Below are positions 29,113-37,768 of a DNA stretch of 64,000 bases, in pieces. The stretch lies in assembly GCF_002305855.1 (NCBI RefSeq), contig NZ_CP022163.1:4588292-4652291 (forward strand), written 5' to 3'. This DNA comes from Melittangium boletus DSM 14713. GTDB taxonomy: Bacteria; Myxococcota; Myxococcia; Myxococcales; Myxococcaceae. The notes beneath the pieces were generated by a model. It saw only the letters and a list, made by a program, of their open reading frames with translations. It was not told where the DNA came from and did no database searches. Numbering within the stretch: position 1 is the stretch's first letter; every line of letters starts with the position of its first letter. The position numbers were made by a program, and so were the translations under genes.

Positions 29113-29114
29113 AC
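29062..29114. repeat. Left copy of a 53-bp direct repeat flanking a low-GC island
   Basis: The 3' end of the acyl-CoA dehydrogenase fragment; 44 of 53 bases match 31204-31256, including a perfect final block CCCGACGAGTCGTTCTGAAC. Confidence 0.6.
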
Positions 29115-29157
29115 CTCGAGGCGCGTTCAGGTCGCACACCAGGGGGGGCATCGAGAA

Positions 29158-29799
29158 TCAAGGTTTTGGGAGCGGGGGCAATCCCGCCGGTGCTTGGTAT
29201 TCTTTTTCCTGACTGGGTCCGAGGTATCCCTGAATCCAATCCGACAGGAAACTCGCATCCTCGCCCAGGCGCATATCCTGAGCATCGGCCCGCGCCCCCG
29301 TACACTGGGCGCTCCCGTACAAACGAAGGAAATCAGTGCGCACCAGTTGTCCAAACAAGGTTTGGCCATCTTCGAAATGAAAAGCGAGGAGTGCCATCCA
29401 GGGAGGCGTTGTCAGTACCGAATCCCTTGAGATTACCGTGTGAGAGAGGGCTCGCTGGAGTCGACTCAACATGGCGGGTGGCATTGTCGCCAGCACATGT
29501 CCGCTCGGGCATGAAAGCAGCTCGACCTTGAAAACATGGTCGGCTTCCGCTTTGAGCCATTGAGCTCTGTCAATGCCCGCATCGGCTTGCGAGCCCTCCC
29601 TAATCGGAGGGGAAGAAGGACCCGCAGTCGGGACAACAGGTCGCGGCTTCACGACCGCTTTCGCCGCAGGCTCATCCGGTGGAGAGGGAGACGACTCCCG
29701 ACAAGCGGAGAGCATCAGCAAGGAGGAGACAAGCCTTGCAAAGAACCATGAGGATCGCCGTTCAACACGCTCATCAAAAGAGGACATAGCCGGAATCAT
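29158..29799 (-). CDS. Lipoprotein of unknown function in a low-GC island
   Basis: 213 residues (201 if the ATG at 29787 is used). An N-terminal signal with lipobox LMLSAC-R, a Pro/Ser-rich linker, and a globular C-terminal part with a Cys pair (LLSCPSGHV, SAQCTGA). No family recognised. Its GC content is much lower than the surroundings. It overlaps the end of the upstream gene by about 25 bases, so the two make an operon. Confidence 0.65.
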   Translation of the reverse strand: MIPAMSSFDERVERRSSWFFARLVSSLLMLSACRESSPSPPDEPAAKAVVKPRPVVPTAGPSSPPIREGSQADAGIDRAQWLKAEADHVFKVELLSCPSGHVLATMPPAMLSRLQRALSHTVISRDSVLTTPPWMALLAFHFEDGQTLFGQLVRTDFLRLYGSAQCTGARADAQDMRLGEDASFLSDWIQGYLGPSQEKEYQAPAGLPPLPKP

Positions 29800-31198
29800 C
29801 AGGCACCATCCCGAACGCCCTCCGCAAAAGCGCGAACTCCCGGGCGTACGTAAGACTGTTGACGTACATATAATAACGCTTTGTACTGCCCACGGGAACA
29901 GCTCTCAAATCCGCCCCCATCCCAGGAGGTGCGCCATAAACCTTCACGCCACCGCCGAGGGCAACAGACAGCCGGGACATGTAACTACTGGCCATGATTG
30001 TCTCTTGAAAATATCTCTTCGCAAGCCCCGCCGTGGTCGTTTCCCTTCCTCCAATCCAATCAAAAGATATTTTCTCGGCATCGCTTTTGGTCCCGTCAAT
30101 TGCACGAACAAGGTTGCGGTAGACCGTTGTTGCCATGCACCCCCAGACCTTGACAACACCGTCGGGAGCGAATGCCGCCTTGAAGTCCTTCAATCTCGGC
30201 ATGTTTATGGCATCGAAGTCCTTGAGTCTGGGGTCCTTGTCATTCGGATCTCTTTGATCTTGCCGTACTCCACCCGCAGCATACAAGGCATCCTCGTATG
30301 TTTCGACGAGGATGGGTCCACCCGCCCAGGCGTGAGAGAAAATGTGGAATTCCGCGAGGGAGCCAGGAGCCTTCACCCCAAGCTCGGCAACATAATCATA
30401 AACATGCCTGATGGAAATCGAGTCATCCAGATATCTCTTCTGGAGATTCGCCTTGTCCTTATAACTTCCGAGATGCGTCTTGCTCTTACCTTGCAGGACA
30501 CGGTCCATCTCGAACCACTCGGACGAGCCCTTCAGCATTCGAGTTCGCTCACCCGTCTTGAAGTCGAAAATAGTCACGACGGTAGCATCGCCTATCCGTT
30601 TCACGATGCTCTTCTTTGCTCCAGTCCGGTAAGTACTTCCCGAGTAGAGGTCGTCACGATAGCTCTCACAAAAAGCTACGTTGTTGGAGCCTCCGCTATA
30701 ATCCCAGCCTGCGACGAGCAGCACTTCGGAATGAACCTTCGCCAGGCGCACGAGCAAGGAGTGAACTCTCTTGGCTACACCTCCAGAAGACTCCACGCTC
30801 TGCATGATCGTCGGGCAACAGGAAGGGGAACCCTTATCGAATCTGGGAACGAGCCCAACAGAATCCTTGACGAGCGACAAAGGAAAAACGAAATCTGGAC
30901 GGTCTGAAAACGATACAATCAGTTCGTGTTTGCCTGAAATCGTGCCCCCCAGAGCGAGCATCACAGCGCCATCCGGAGTCGACGGCCGACCTACCGCCGG
31001 AGCCAACTTCAATTTAATGGACTGTACGCGGAGCGCACTCCCGCTCTCATCGACCGCAGAAACGGAAAGGTAATCACTTGTAGTCATATTCAGGCCCCCA
31101 TCAACCGCGTACAGTGTAGGGGGAAACATACTCGGCGGTCCAGTCCCGCTGATCGCCAAGTGCATACCTACTACCCGCGCCAGGAACACGCTTTCCAT
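29774..31198 (-). CDS. Unknown 470-residue protein in a low-GC island
   Basis: About 474 residues; the start is uncertain because the frame is open into a recombination joint (candidates 31198 or 31165). No known domain seen. The N-terminal third is beta-rich (YLSVSAVDESGSALRVQSIK), the middle has VLLVAGWDYSGGSNNV and EFHIFSHAWAGGPILVE, the latter with a Ser-His/Trp arrangement like some hydrolases or toxins, and WGCMATTVYRNLVRAI. The low GC and the coupled lipoprotein suggest a transferred pair, possibly an effector with an envelope-located partner (inference). Confidence 0.6.
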   Translation of the reverse strand: MESVFLARVVGMHLAISGTGPPSMFPPTLYAVDGGLNMTTSDYLSVSAVDESGSALRVQSIKLKLAPAVGRPSTPDGAVMLALGGTISGKHELIVSFSDRPDFVFPLSLVKDSVGLVPRFDKGSPSCCPTIMQSVESSGGVAKRVHSLLVRLAKVHSEVLLVAGWDYSGGSNNVAFCESYRDDLYSGSTYRTGAKKSIVKRIGDATVVTIFDFKTGERTRMLKGSSEWFEMDRVLQGKSKTHLGSYKDKANLQKRYLDDSISIRHVYDYVAELGVKAPGSLAEFHIFSHAWAGGPILVETYEDALYAAGGVRQDQRDPNDKDPRLKDFDAINMPRLKDFKAAFAPDGVVKVWGCMATTVYRNLVRAIDGTKSDAEKISFDWIGGRETTTAGLAKRYFQETIMASSYMSRLSVALGGGVKVYGAPPGMGADLRAVPVGSTKRYYMYVNSLTYAREFALLRRAFGMVPDDSGYVLF

Positions 31199-31203
31199 GG
31201 TAG

Positions 31204-31256
31204 GTGGAACGCGGCGATCTGAACCTGACGCACGTGCCCGACGAGTCGTTCTGAAC
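31204..31256 (+). pseudogene. Acyl-CoA dehydrogenase 3' end, right copy of direct repeat
   Basis: Encodes VERGDLNLTHVPDESF and a stop, the same C-terminus as at 29062-29114 (VERGDLKLMNLPDESF). Nothing of the gene body precedes it. It marks the right boundary of the low-GC island. Confidence 0.55.
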
Positions 31257-31427
31257 GCCTTGGTGTGGCGTCCCTGGTGCCTCCGCCGGGCCGGCGTGTG
31301 CCTGAAGGGGTTGCACCGCCTCTCCACCAGCACGGCGCACAGCCCGCGTGGCACCCAGCAGCAGCCCTTCTCGACCCCTCGGTTCCAGCCCTCCCTCTCA
31401 ACAGGTCCCCTCTCCCGCCTATACGCT
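31257..31427 (+). mobile_element. IS91-like 3' end remnant
   Basis: Contains VASLVPPP, a piece of the IS91 transposase core (compare VASLVPAP at 39620), then a non-coding tail with the same layout as the 3' ends at 48324 and 53690, closing with CCCCTCTCCCGCCTATACGC. The transposase C-terminus has been deleted. Confidence 0.5.
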
Positions 31428-31434
31428 GGCCGAC

Positions 31435-31530
31435 ATGAGCGTCCACGACCTCCTGCCCGCCCTCCGCGAAGCGTTTGGCCTGACGCCCTGGCAGTACAGG
31501 CGCAGGCTCGCCGCGACCCATGCCAGTGGT
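31435..31530 (+). pseudogene. AraC-type HTH fragment
   Basis: HDLLPALREAFGLTPWQYRR is the end of an AraC/XylS DNA-binding domain. It begins right after the IS91-like terminus, which removed the rest of the gene. Confidence 0.55.
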
Positions 31531-31620
31531 TTCCAACGCTCCCGTGTCGGGCGGGCGCCGTCGCCAGGAGGACGCAGCCCGGTCAGTCGGAGACCAAGAC
31601 GAGCCCGGGGAGCGCCGTCT

Positions 31621-32568
31621 TCAGCGCTTCCCGCGACGCTTTCGCTCGGTGGCCTCGGAGGTCGCGGCGTGCCGCGGGAGCGGGCTCACCTGCCGCGCGC
31701 TCTCGATCAGCGCTCGCACCACGGGCGCGTCTTCGTCCTCCGCTCGCCATGTGACGACTTCGCTCAGATGGATGTGGAGGTCTTCGACCTCGCGCCACAC
31801 CAACGAGGTCCGCGCGGCCGGCTCCCAGAACTTCTCCGTGAGGAAGGTGACCGCGTCGCCGATGACCACCAGCGCCAGGAGCGCCTCCAGGTCGAGCACC
31901 TCCGCCGTCACGTGCAGCGTCGCGCCTCGCTCTCTCGCCGCTGTGATGATGTCCGCGTGGAGCCGTGGATAGAGCTGACGTGGCTGGAGCAGCACGCGTT
32001 CGCTCTCGATGTCTCGAAGCCGGAGCTTCTTGATCCGTGCGAGTCGATGCTCAGCGGAGACAAGCAGCCCGAGCCGGTCACGAGTCATCTCCAGGTGGCC
32101 CAGGGTGTCGTCGTGGGGCGCGTAGGCACCGTAGCCGAAGGCAATCGTCCCCTGTCGCAGGGCCGCCCACTGCTCGACGCTGCTCATGGGGATGAGTTGC
32201 AGGCCGACACGGGGCGTTCGCCTGCGAAACGCCGCGACGAGGGACAGCAACGCGCCCATGAAGGTCGTCCCCGTTTCAAAGCCGATGACCACGGTGCCGA
32301 GCCTGCCTTCAGCGACTCCCTTGGCTTCGTCGACGGCCGCGTCGACGCTCGCCAGGATGCTCCGGGCTCTCTCGGCAAAGGCCTTCCCAGCGGCGGTGAG
32401 CTTGATGCCACGTCCCTCCGGCTCGAAGAGCTCAACGCCCATCTCCTCCTCGAGGTCCTTCATCTGCCGGCTCAGCGGCGATTGCGAAACGTGGAGTCTC
32501 TCGGCGGCCCGGCGGAAGCTCTGCTCCTCGGCGATCGTCACGAAGTAGCGCAGGTGTCGGAGTTCCAT
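31621..32568 (-). CDS. LysR-family transcriptional regulator
   Basis: 315 residues. N-terminal HTH is textbook LysR (MELRHLRYFVTIAEEQSFRR, SQSPLSRQMKDLEEEMGVEL), followed by the effector-binding domain (VVIGFETGTTFMGALLSLV). It is divergent from the FAD monooxygenase gene with about 85 bases between, so it probably controls that gene in response to its substrate. AT-richer sequence in the gap (AAAAGGTATCATATG) may hold the LysR box. Confidence 0.92.
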   Translation of the reverse strand: MELRHLRYFVTIAEEQSFRRAAERLHVSQSPLSRQMKDLEEEMGVELFEPEGRGIKLTAAGKAFAERARSILASVDAAVDEAKGVAEGRLGTVVIGFETGTTFMGALLSLVAAFRRRTPRVGLQLIPMSSVEQWAALRQGTIAFGYGAYAPHDDTLGHLEMTRDRLGLLVSAEHRLARIKKLRLRDIESERVLLQPRQLYPRLHADIITAARERGATLHVTAEVLDLEALLALVVIGDAVTFLTEKFWEPAARTSLVWREVEDLHIHLSEVVTWRAEDEDAPVVRALIESARQVSPLPRHAATSEATERKRRGKR

Positions 32569-32653
32569 GGGTCACAATCGTTGCGGAAAAGGTATCATAT
32601 GCGAGCAATCAATGTCTTGGACGGCTCGATACGGGACGCGTACGTCGGTGCCC

Positions 32654-33853
32654 ATGAACTCAACGAGCCCGACGTCCCCCCGAGTGCTGGTTTCCGGCGC
32701 CAGTATTTCCGGTCTCACCACCGCCTACTGGCTCTCCCGTCATGGTTTCGCGGTCACGGTGGTCGAACGCGCGCCGCATCTGCGGCCGGGCGGTCATGCG
32801 CTCGATGTGCGCGGTCCGGCCCTGGAGGTCGCGGAGCGGATGGGCATCCTCACCACGATTCGCGATCGAAGCACGAAGCTGACGGGAATCTCCGTGGTCG
32901 ACTCGGCCGGCGAGGAGCTCTTCCGGAGCACGGAGTGCACCTTGACGGGCGGCCGGCTCGACAGCCCCGATGTCGAGATCCTGCGGGACGACCTCTGTGA
33001 CGTGCTTCACGGAGCCGTGGGCAACCAGGTCGAGTACATCTTCGGCGACTCCATCGCATCGCTGACCCAGGACGAGTCGGGCGTCGACGCCACGTTCGTC
33101 CGTGCCGCGCCTCGCCGCTTCGCGTTGGTGGTCGGCGCCGACGGATTGTATTCGGGAGTGCGGCGGATTGCCTTCGGCCCTGATGAGCAGTTCCTCCGCG
33201 CCTTGGGTGACCTGTACGTCGCGACCTTCGGCATGCCGAACTTCCTCGGTCTCGAGCGCTGGCAAGTGATGTATAGCCAGCCTGACTCGGTCGGCGCGCT
33301 GGTCATGGGCCTGCGAAAGGACGTCAACGCGAGGACGTATCTCGGCTTCAACGCGCCGCGAGGGCTCGACTACGACTTCCGCGACATCGACGCGCAGAAA
33401 CGGCTCTTGGCCGATCGCGTCGCTGGCGCGGGCTGGGTGATCCCGCGGATCGTGGAGCACATGCTGCGCGCGACCGACTTCCATTTCTACTCGCTGAGTC
33501 AGGTCCGAATGAGCAACTGGTCGCGCGGGCGGGTCGTATTGGTCGGCGATGCCGGCTACGCCGTCTCCCTGGGGACGGGTCAGGCCACCTCGGTCGCGAT
33601 GGTCGGCGCCTACGTCCTGGCCGGTGAGCTCGCCACGCACCAGGACGATCTGGTCGCCGGGGTGGCCGCGTATGAGGGCGAGCTACACGACTATGTGATT
33701 CGCAACCAAGACATCGCGGTGGAGCAGAACGCCAGGTCTGACGAACCGCCGGACGAGAACGCCACCCCCGGCGGCCTGCCGGATTTCGGAGCGCTGACGC
33801 TGCCGTTCGCGCTCAAGAACTACCAGGGCGGCTCGCGAACCATTTCGCCGTGA
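32654..33853 (+). CDS. FAD-dependent monooxygenase (PHBH-fold)
   Basis: 399 residues of the flavin monooxygenase group that includes TetX and aromatic hydroxylases. FAD-binding GxGxxG-like VLVSGASISGLTTAYWLSRH, the second motif LVVGADGLYSGVRR, and RVVLVGDAGYAVSLGTGQAT near residue 290. Expected to hydroxylate a small aromatic or polyketide-like molecule with NAD(P)H. An upstream in-frame ATG (32612) is possible; neither has a clear ribosome site. Divergent LysR gene next door. Confidence 0.9.
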   Translation: MNSTSPTSPRVLVSGASISGLTTAYWLSRHGFAVTVVERAPHLRPGGHALDVRGPALEVAERMGILTTIRDRSTKLTGISVVDSAGEELFRSTECTLTGGRLDSPDVEILRDDLCDVLHGAVGNQVEYIFGDSIASLTQDESGVDATFVRAAPRRFALVVGADGLYSGVRRIAFGPDEQFLRALGDLYVATFGMPNFLGLERWQVMYSQPDSVGALVMGLRKDVNARTYLGFNAPRGLDYDFRDIDAQKRLLADRVAGAGWVIPRIVEHMLRATDFHFYSLSQVRMSNWSRGRVVLVGDAGYAVSLGTGQATSVAMVGAYVLAGELATHQDDLVAGVAAYEGELHDYVIRNQDIAVEQNARSDEPPDENATPGGLPDFGALTLPFALKNYQGGSRTISP

Positions 33854-34023
33854 ACGGGCGCCGCTTCTGGGGGGAGCCGGGCGTGTCGCGGATGACGTTG
33901 AAGATGTCCGACCAGGCGAGCTCGCCGACGGGGTTTCCCTCGGTGTCCTTGAGACGGCTCACCGCTCGATCGACACGTCCACGGCCGCCGTCACGTTCGT
34001 ATATAGCGTAGCACCGCCAAGCC

Positions 34024-34884
34024 ATGAAGCGCACTCGTCAACCCTCAGCTCGTCATCTTCGGCAGATCCCCTTCGCTGGCGCGAAGGAGCTGCCGGTCCC
34101 GATCTTCTTCAGGACCGAGCGGATGCCGTCGAACGCCACGTACCCGCTGATGCTCCACCACTGGGGCGAACTCATCTACTCGTTCAGCGGCATCGTCGAG
34201 GTCACGGCGGGCGACGAGCATGTGCTGGCACCGCCGCGGCTCGGTCTGTGGATTCCCGCCGAGACCGAGCACGTTGGATTCAACGAAGCGGAGGCCGTTC
34301 ATTGCTCCGTGTACATCAACAACCGGCTCTGCGAGCGCATGCCGAAGACGCTCTGCGGGGTCATCGTGACGCCGTTGGTTCGTGCGATCTTGGAGCACCT
34401 GCGCGACCACGAGGCATCGGACGATGACCCTGCTGCCCGCGCGCGACTCCTGCGCGTGCTTGTCGACCAAATCGCGAACTGCTCGACGACGGGGAGCTAC
34501 ATCCCGCGCGCAAGCGACCCGGTGCTCGACGAGGTGCTCTCGGCGCTCAAGCAGAACCCCGCCGACAACCGCTCGATCGCGGAACTCGCGCGCGCGTTTC
34601 ACCTGAGCGAGCGAACGCTCATTCGTCGATGCGAGCACGACCTCGGGATGTCGCTCACCGAGTGGCGTCAACGGCTGCGGCTGGTCACGGCGCTGCCCCT
34701 GCTTCGTTCGGGCCGCGGCGTCGAGTCCGTCGCGCTGGATCTCGGCTACGCGACGTCGTCGTCGTTCATCGCGATGTTCCGGCGCTTGATGGGCACGAGC
34801 CCAAGGCAGTTCGTCACGCAGCTCCCGACGCCATCAGGCAAGGCGGCGACCTTGCCAGCGCGGAGACGTCGGACGAGCGCGTGA
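34024..34884 (+). CDS. AraC-family regulator with cupin sensor
   Basis: 286 residues. N-terminal cupin-like sensor (HHWGELIYSFSGIVEVTAG, LGLWIPAETEHVGFN), C-terminal AraC HTH pair (SIAELARAFHLSERTLIRRC and DLGYATSSSFIAMFRRLMGT-type). It probably responds to a small molecule. The nearest target is unclear; it is convergent with the flavodoxin-RidA gene. Confidence 0.9.
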   Translation: MKRTRQPSARHLRQIPFAGAKELPVPIFFRTERMPSNATYPLMLHHWGELIYSFSGIVEVTAGDEHVLAPPRLGLWIPAETEHVGFNEAEAVHCSVYINNRLCERMPKTLCGVIVTPLVRAILEHLRDHEASDDDPAARARLLRVLVDQIANCSTTGSYIPRASDPVLDEVLSALKQNPADNRSIAELARAFHLSERTLIRRCEHDLGMSLTEWRQRLRLVTALPLLRSGRGVESVALDLGYATSSSFIAMFRRLMGTSPRQFVTQLPTPSGKAATLPARRRRTSA

Positions 34885-34897
34885 GCCGCGAAGCCCC

Positions 34898-36103
34898 TCA
34901 TCTGACCTCGAAGATCGCCTGAATCTCAACGGCACTATTCAGAGGCAGCGACGCGGCTCCCAGCGTGCCGCGCGCGTGAGGGCCCGCGTCGCCGAGGACT
35001 TCGACCACGTAGTCGGAAGCCGCATTCATCACCTGGGCGTGCTCGGCGAAGCCGCTCGGTGTGTTGAAGATCCCGGTCAACTGGACGCAGCGCTCGACGC
35101 GGTTCAGGTCTCCGTCGAGGGCATCCGCCAGGACGGCCAGGACGTTCTGCATGGTCTGCTTCGTTGCCTCTTTCGCCTGCTCGAGCGAGACGTCCTTCCC
35201 GATGACTCCCGGATGGAGGACCTTGCCGTCCTTCAGGGCGATTTGGTTGATGAACACGAGGTTGCCGGATCGAACGGCGGCTCGATAGTTTCCGACGGGC
35301 TTCGGTGCTTTGGGCAACCCGAGCGCCGACGTGTCGATCGTCCTCCTCTTCGGTGGCGCGGGCACCGAGGCGCTCTTCTTGGCGTGCGGTCGCTCACTGC
35401 TCAGGGCACGTGCCGCGCGCGCGAGCGCGGCGCCTTGCTCGCGGGCGATATCGACCTCGGCTTCCGAGAGCGTGTTCTTCGGCTCGCGCCCCGCGATGGT
35501 CGTGATCCCGAAGGGCGTGTTCCCATTGAGCGCTCGAGCACCCGCCGCGGCCGCGCCGATGTTTCCGGTCGTGACGAGCGTCATGCCTTGCGACGCGAGG
35601 TTGTTCCAGAACGACAGAATCGCCGACTCGCGCCCGAGCCCGCTTCCTCCGGCCATGAAGACCGTCGCCGGCACACCCGCGAGGGATTGGTCCACCCAGA
35701 TCTTGATGCCCTGGTCGAGGAAGTGGCGCATGTCGGCGCTCATGTTTCCGAAGTGGATCGGCGAGCCGAAGGCGATGCCGTCATATCCGGGAAGCTCGTC
35801 GATCGTGGCCACGGGGATTTCCTTGAAGAGCTCCGCGTCCTTCGCGTCGATCGTCGGCACTTTCTTGATGACGGCCCGCACGTGCTCCTTCTCCACGCCA
35901 GCGGCAATCTCCGTGGCGAGACGGACGGTGCTTCCGTTCTTCGAGTTGATGAGGATCAGCACCGTGGTTTCACGATTGGGCCTCTCCATGGCGGACTTCT
36001 CCTCTGTGGCGGCTCTTGCCGTCGTGTGGGTCGCGCAGCCAGCCCAGAAGAAGACGAGCGCTAGCTGAAACGTCAGTCGAGAAATCGAATCAAGCAGGTT
36101 CAT
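34898..36103 (-). CDS. Lipoprotein fusion of a WrbA-like flavodoxin and a RidA domain
   Basis: 401 residues in one uninterrupted frame. A lipoprotein signal (FFWAGC-A near residue 23) is followed by a flavodoxin/WrbA-like domain (about 45-215; TVLILINSKNGSTVRLATEI, GIAFGSPIHFGNMSADM) that in WrbA proteins is an FMN NAD(P)H-quinone reductase. A Lys/Pro linker leads into a RidA/YjgF/Rid-family domain (about 265-400; GNYRAAVRSGNLVFINQIAL, LNRVERCVQLTGIF). RidA hydrolyses reactive enamines and normally works in the cytoplasm, so both its membrane-anchored export and this pairing are unusual. The MFS remnant ends four bases inside its start. Confidence 0.88.
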   Translation of the reverse strand: MNLLDSISRLTFQLALVFFWAGCATHTTARAATEEKSAMERPNRETTVLILINSKNGSTVRLATEIAAGVEKEHVRAVIKKVPTIDAKDAELFKEIPVATIDELPGYDGIAFGSPIHFGNMSADMRHFLDQGIKIWVDQSLAGVPATVFMAGGSGLGRESAILSFWNNLASQGMTLVTTGNIGAAAAGARALNGNTPFGITTIAGREPKNTLSEAEVDIAREQGAALARAARALSSERPHAKKSASVPAPPKRRTIDTSALGLPKAPKPVGNYRAAVRSGNLVFINQIALKDGKVLHPGVIGKDVSLEQAKEATKQTMQNVLAVLADALDGDLNRVERCVQLTGIFNTPSGFAEHAQVMNAASDYVVEVLGDAGPHARGTLGAASLPLNSAVEIQAIFEVR

Positions 36104-36776
36104 GGTTCCTTGGTGTCGAGCGCGAGCCGTGGCTCATGCTCGGTGCTCCGTTGGATGGTCGATGTACCGATAGGTCCGACGGCGGCCAGCAAGTATCCGA
36201 TGCTCTGAGCCATGCCTGACAGCGTCGCGGCCTGATGAGCGGTGCTCGTGCGGAAGCTGACGAACGTCAACCCTAGGATGATTCCGGCGCCCGTCCCCAA
36301 GCCGAACAAGACCGCCCAGAGGGCCGCGTCTCGTGGCGCGGCTAGCAAGCCGAGCAGCGCGATCGCCGAGAGCGCCGCCACGACGGCCGCGGGCAGACGT
36401 TGATCGGGCATCCGCGTCACGATCGGTCCAAGGCCGATGCCCCGGCTGAGCGCAGCACGATCCCCAGCGCGATGGACACGAGTGCGCCGAACAGCGTGCG
36501 CTCCAAACCGTACTTCCGTGCGAGCAACGCGCTGCTCGGCGACACGAGCGCGAAGGCCAGCAAAGGCAACGTCGTCAGCGCGCTGGCCGCCGCGGTGCTC
36601 AGACCGAAGTCCTCGCGAATGAGGCCGAGGACCGGCGGCAGCCCCGTGAATGGGGCGCGAAGGTTGGCGGCGATGAGGAGAACGCCGAGAACGATGAACC
36701 CTCGTGACTCGGCGCCGACGCGAGCGCGGCCCGCCCGGTCATCCGGCTTCGTCGGAGCATGTTCCCGGAGTTCCAT
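36100..36776 (-). pseudogene. MFS transporter (CynX/NimT-like) with internal deletion
   Basis: The upstream frame (36417-36776) encodes helices 1-4 (NLRAPFTGLPPVLGLIREDF, LRSAGASAL) and then stops; a second frame overlapping at GTGA (36100-36420) encodes the last four helices (GLGTGAGIILGLTFVSFRTS, SGMAQSIGYLLAAVGPIG). Together they make about 220 residues of a normal 400, so the middle helices are missing and the frame is shifted. The efflux gene is dead. Confidence 0.7.
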
Positions 36777-36905
36777 GCTGGGAACCATGCCGCCGAACGA
36801 AACGAAGCATATAGCGCGAAACTGCCATTCGATAACGCGGGCCAGCCACTGCCGCGTGACGACTGGGACTGCTCGGGCAATCGCGTCGTCGGCGCGGGCC
36901 GAGAT

Positions 36906-37217
36906 GGTGTCAAAGGACTCGAAACGAGGTGCCCGAAAGAAAACAAGGCTCGGCGTAGACGGGTCACGCACCGCTCTTCAAATCCCGTGGTGCAACTGGA
37001 CGAAGCGCTGGAGCAAGAGGGGGAGTGAGGACATGGCGGGAGCGCGGGGGCGCTTCGCCGAGCAATGGGCCGAGCCGGTGGAGTTGGAGGTAGCGCCCCT
37101 GCCGTGTTGGCGACGATTGGAGGAGCAGGAGCGGCGGCGTGCGGTGCGTGGACTCATGGAGGAAGTGGAAGCCGAGGCTCGCGCACGAGACAAGCCCGGC
37201 CCGAGCACCTCAAGCGC
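36906..37217 (+). mobile_element. RAYT/IS200-like fragment with REP half-site (copy 2)
   Basis: Starts with GGTGTCAAAGGACTCG, the outer arm of the REP-like repeats at 18289 and 47836, and from 36983 on repeats the transposase fragment of 17988-18268 with an internal deletion of about 45 bp. Only the tail of the gene is left. Confidence 0.55.
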
Positions 37218-37267
37218 TGTCGCGACACTCCATGGCGGTCCAACGGCCCTGGGAATGCTCCCGCTAG

Positions 37268-37768
37268 CTAGGGTTTGATCCCCGCGTAGCTTTGAATGGC
37301 CTCCTGCTGGCCCCGCGCGAGGTTCTCTTCATAGACCTTCTTCGCCCGCTTCTCGTCGAACGTCAGGAAGGTTCCTCCGGACTCGAAATGCTGGATGAAC
37401 ACCTGCCCGAGCGCGTACGTGGACGCGGGCGGGAGCGTGAGTCCGGCGAGGTTGAACAAGATCTTGCCGGGCACGGGCACCAGCATCCACAGCAGGGTTC
37501 CCACCGACACCGTGAGGCCGAGTCCGGAGAGGGCACCCAGGATCGCGAGCGCCCGCTGCTGGGAGAACTCCACCTCGTAGATTTTGGCGAGCTGGTGGAG
37601 CATCCGCAACTGCACTCCCCAGAGGAGCCCCGCGTCCAGAAGGGGGGGGATCGGCAAGATTCCGGCGGCCGCCGAGCCGAACATGTAGTTCCGCACGACC
37701 TTCGCCGCCCGCGCCGACTTCTCTTCGTCTTCAATGCTCATCGCCCCGCCTTTCGTCTGGCTAGTCAT
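37268..37768 (-). CDS. DUF697 membrane protein
   Basis: 166 residues matching DUF697 (YcjF-like): MFGSAAAGILPIPPLLDAGL, RMLHQLAKIYEVEF, then two hydrophobic segments (SGLGLTVSVGTLLWMLVPVP and LTLPPASTYALGQVFI). These proteins sit in the inner membrane; function unknown. It starts inside the last codons of the MACPF gene (overlap 8 bp; a second ATG at 37741), so the two are cotranscribed. A role in protecting the producer from, or exporting, the MACPF protein is only a guess. Confidence 0.8.
   Translation of the reverse strand: MTSQTKGGAMSIEDEEKSARAAKVVRNYMFGSAAAGILPIPPLLDAGLLWGVQLRMLHQLAKIYEVEFSQQRALAILGALSGLGLTVSVGTLLWMLVPVPGKILFNLAGLTLPPASTYALGQVFIQHFESGGTFLTFDEKRAKKVYEENLARGQQEAIQSYAGIKP

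Noticed and set aside
33854..34023. Minus-strand frame containing RLKDTEGNPVGELAWSDIF
   Set aside because: It looks like a piece of a protein, but there is no start, family or supporting context; it may be a gene scrap, too short to call.
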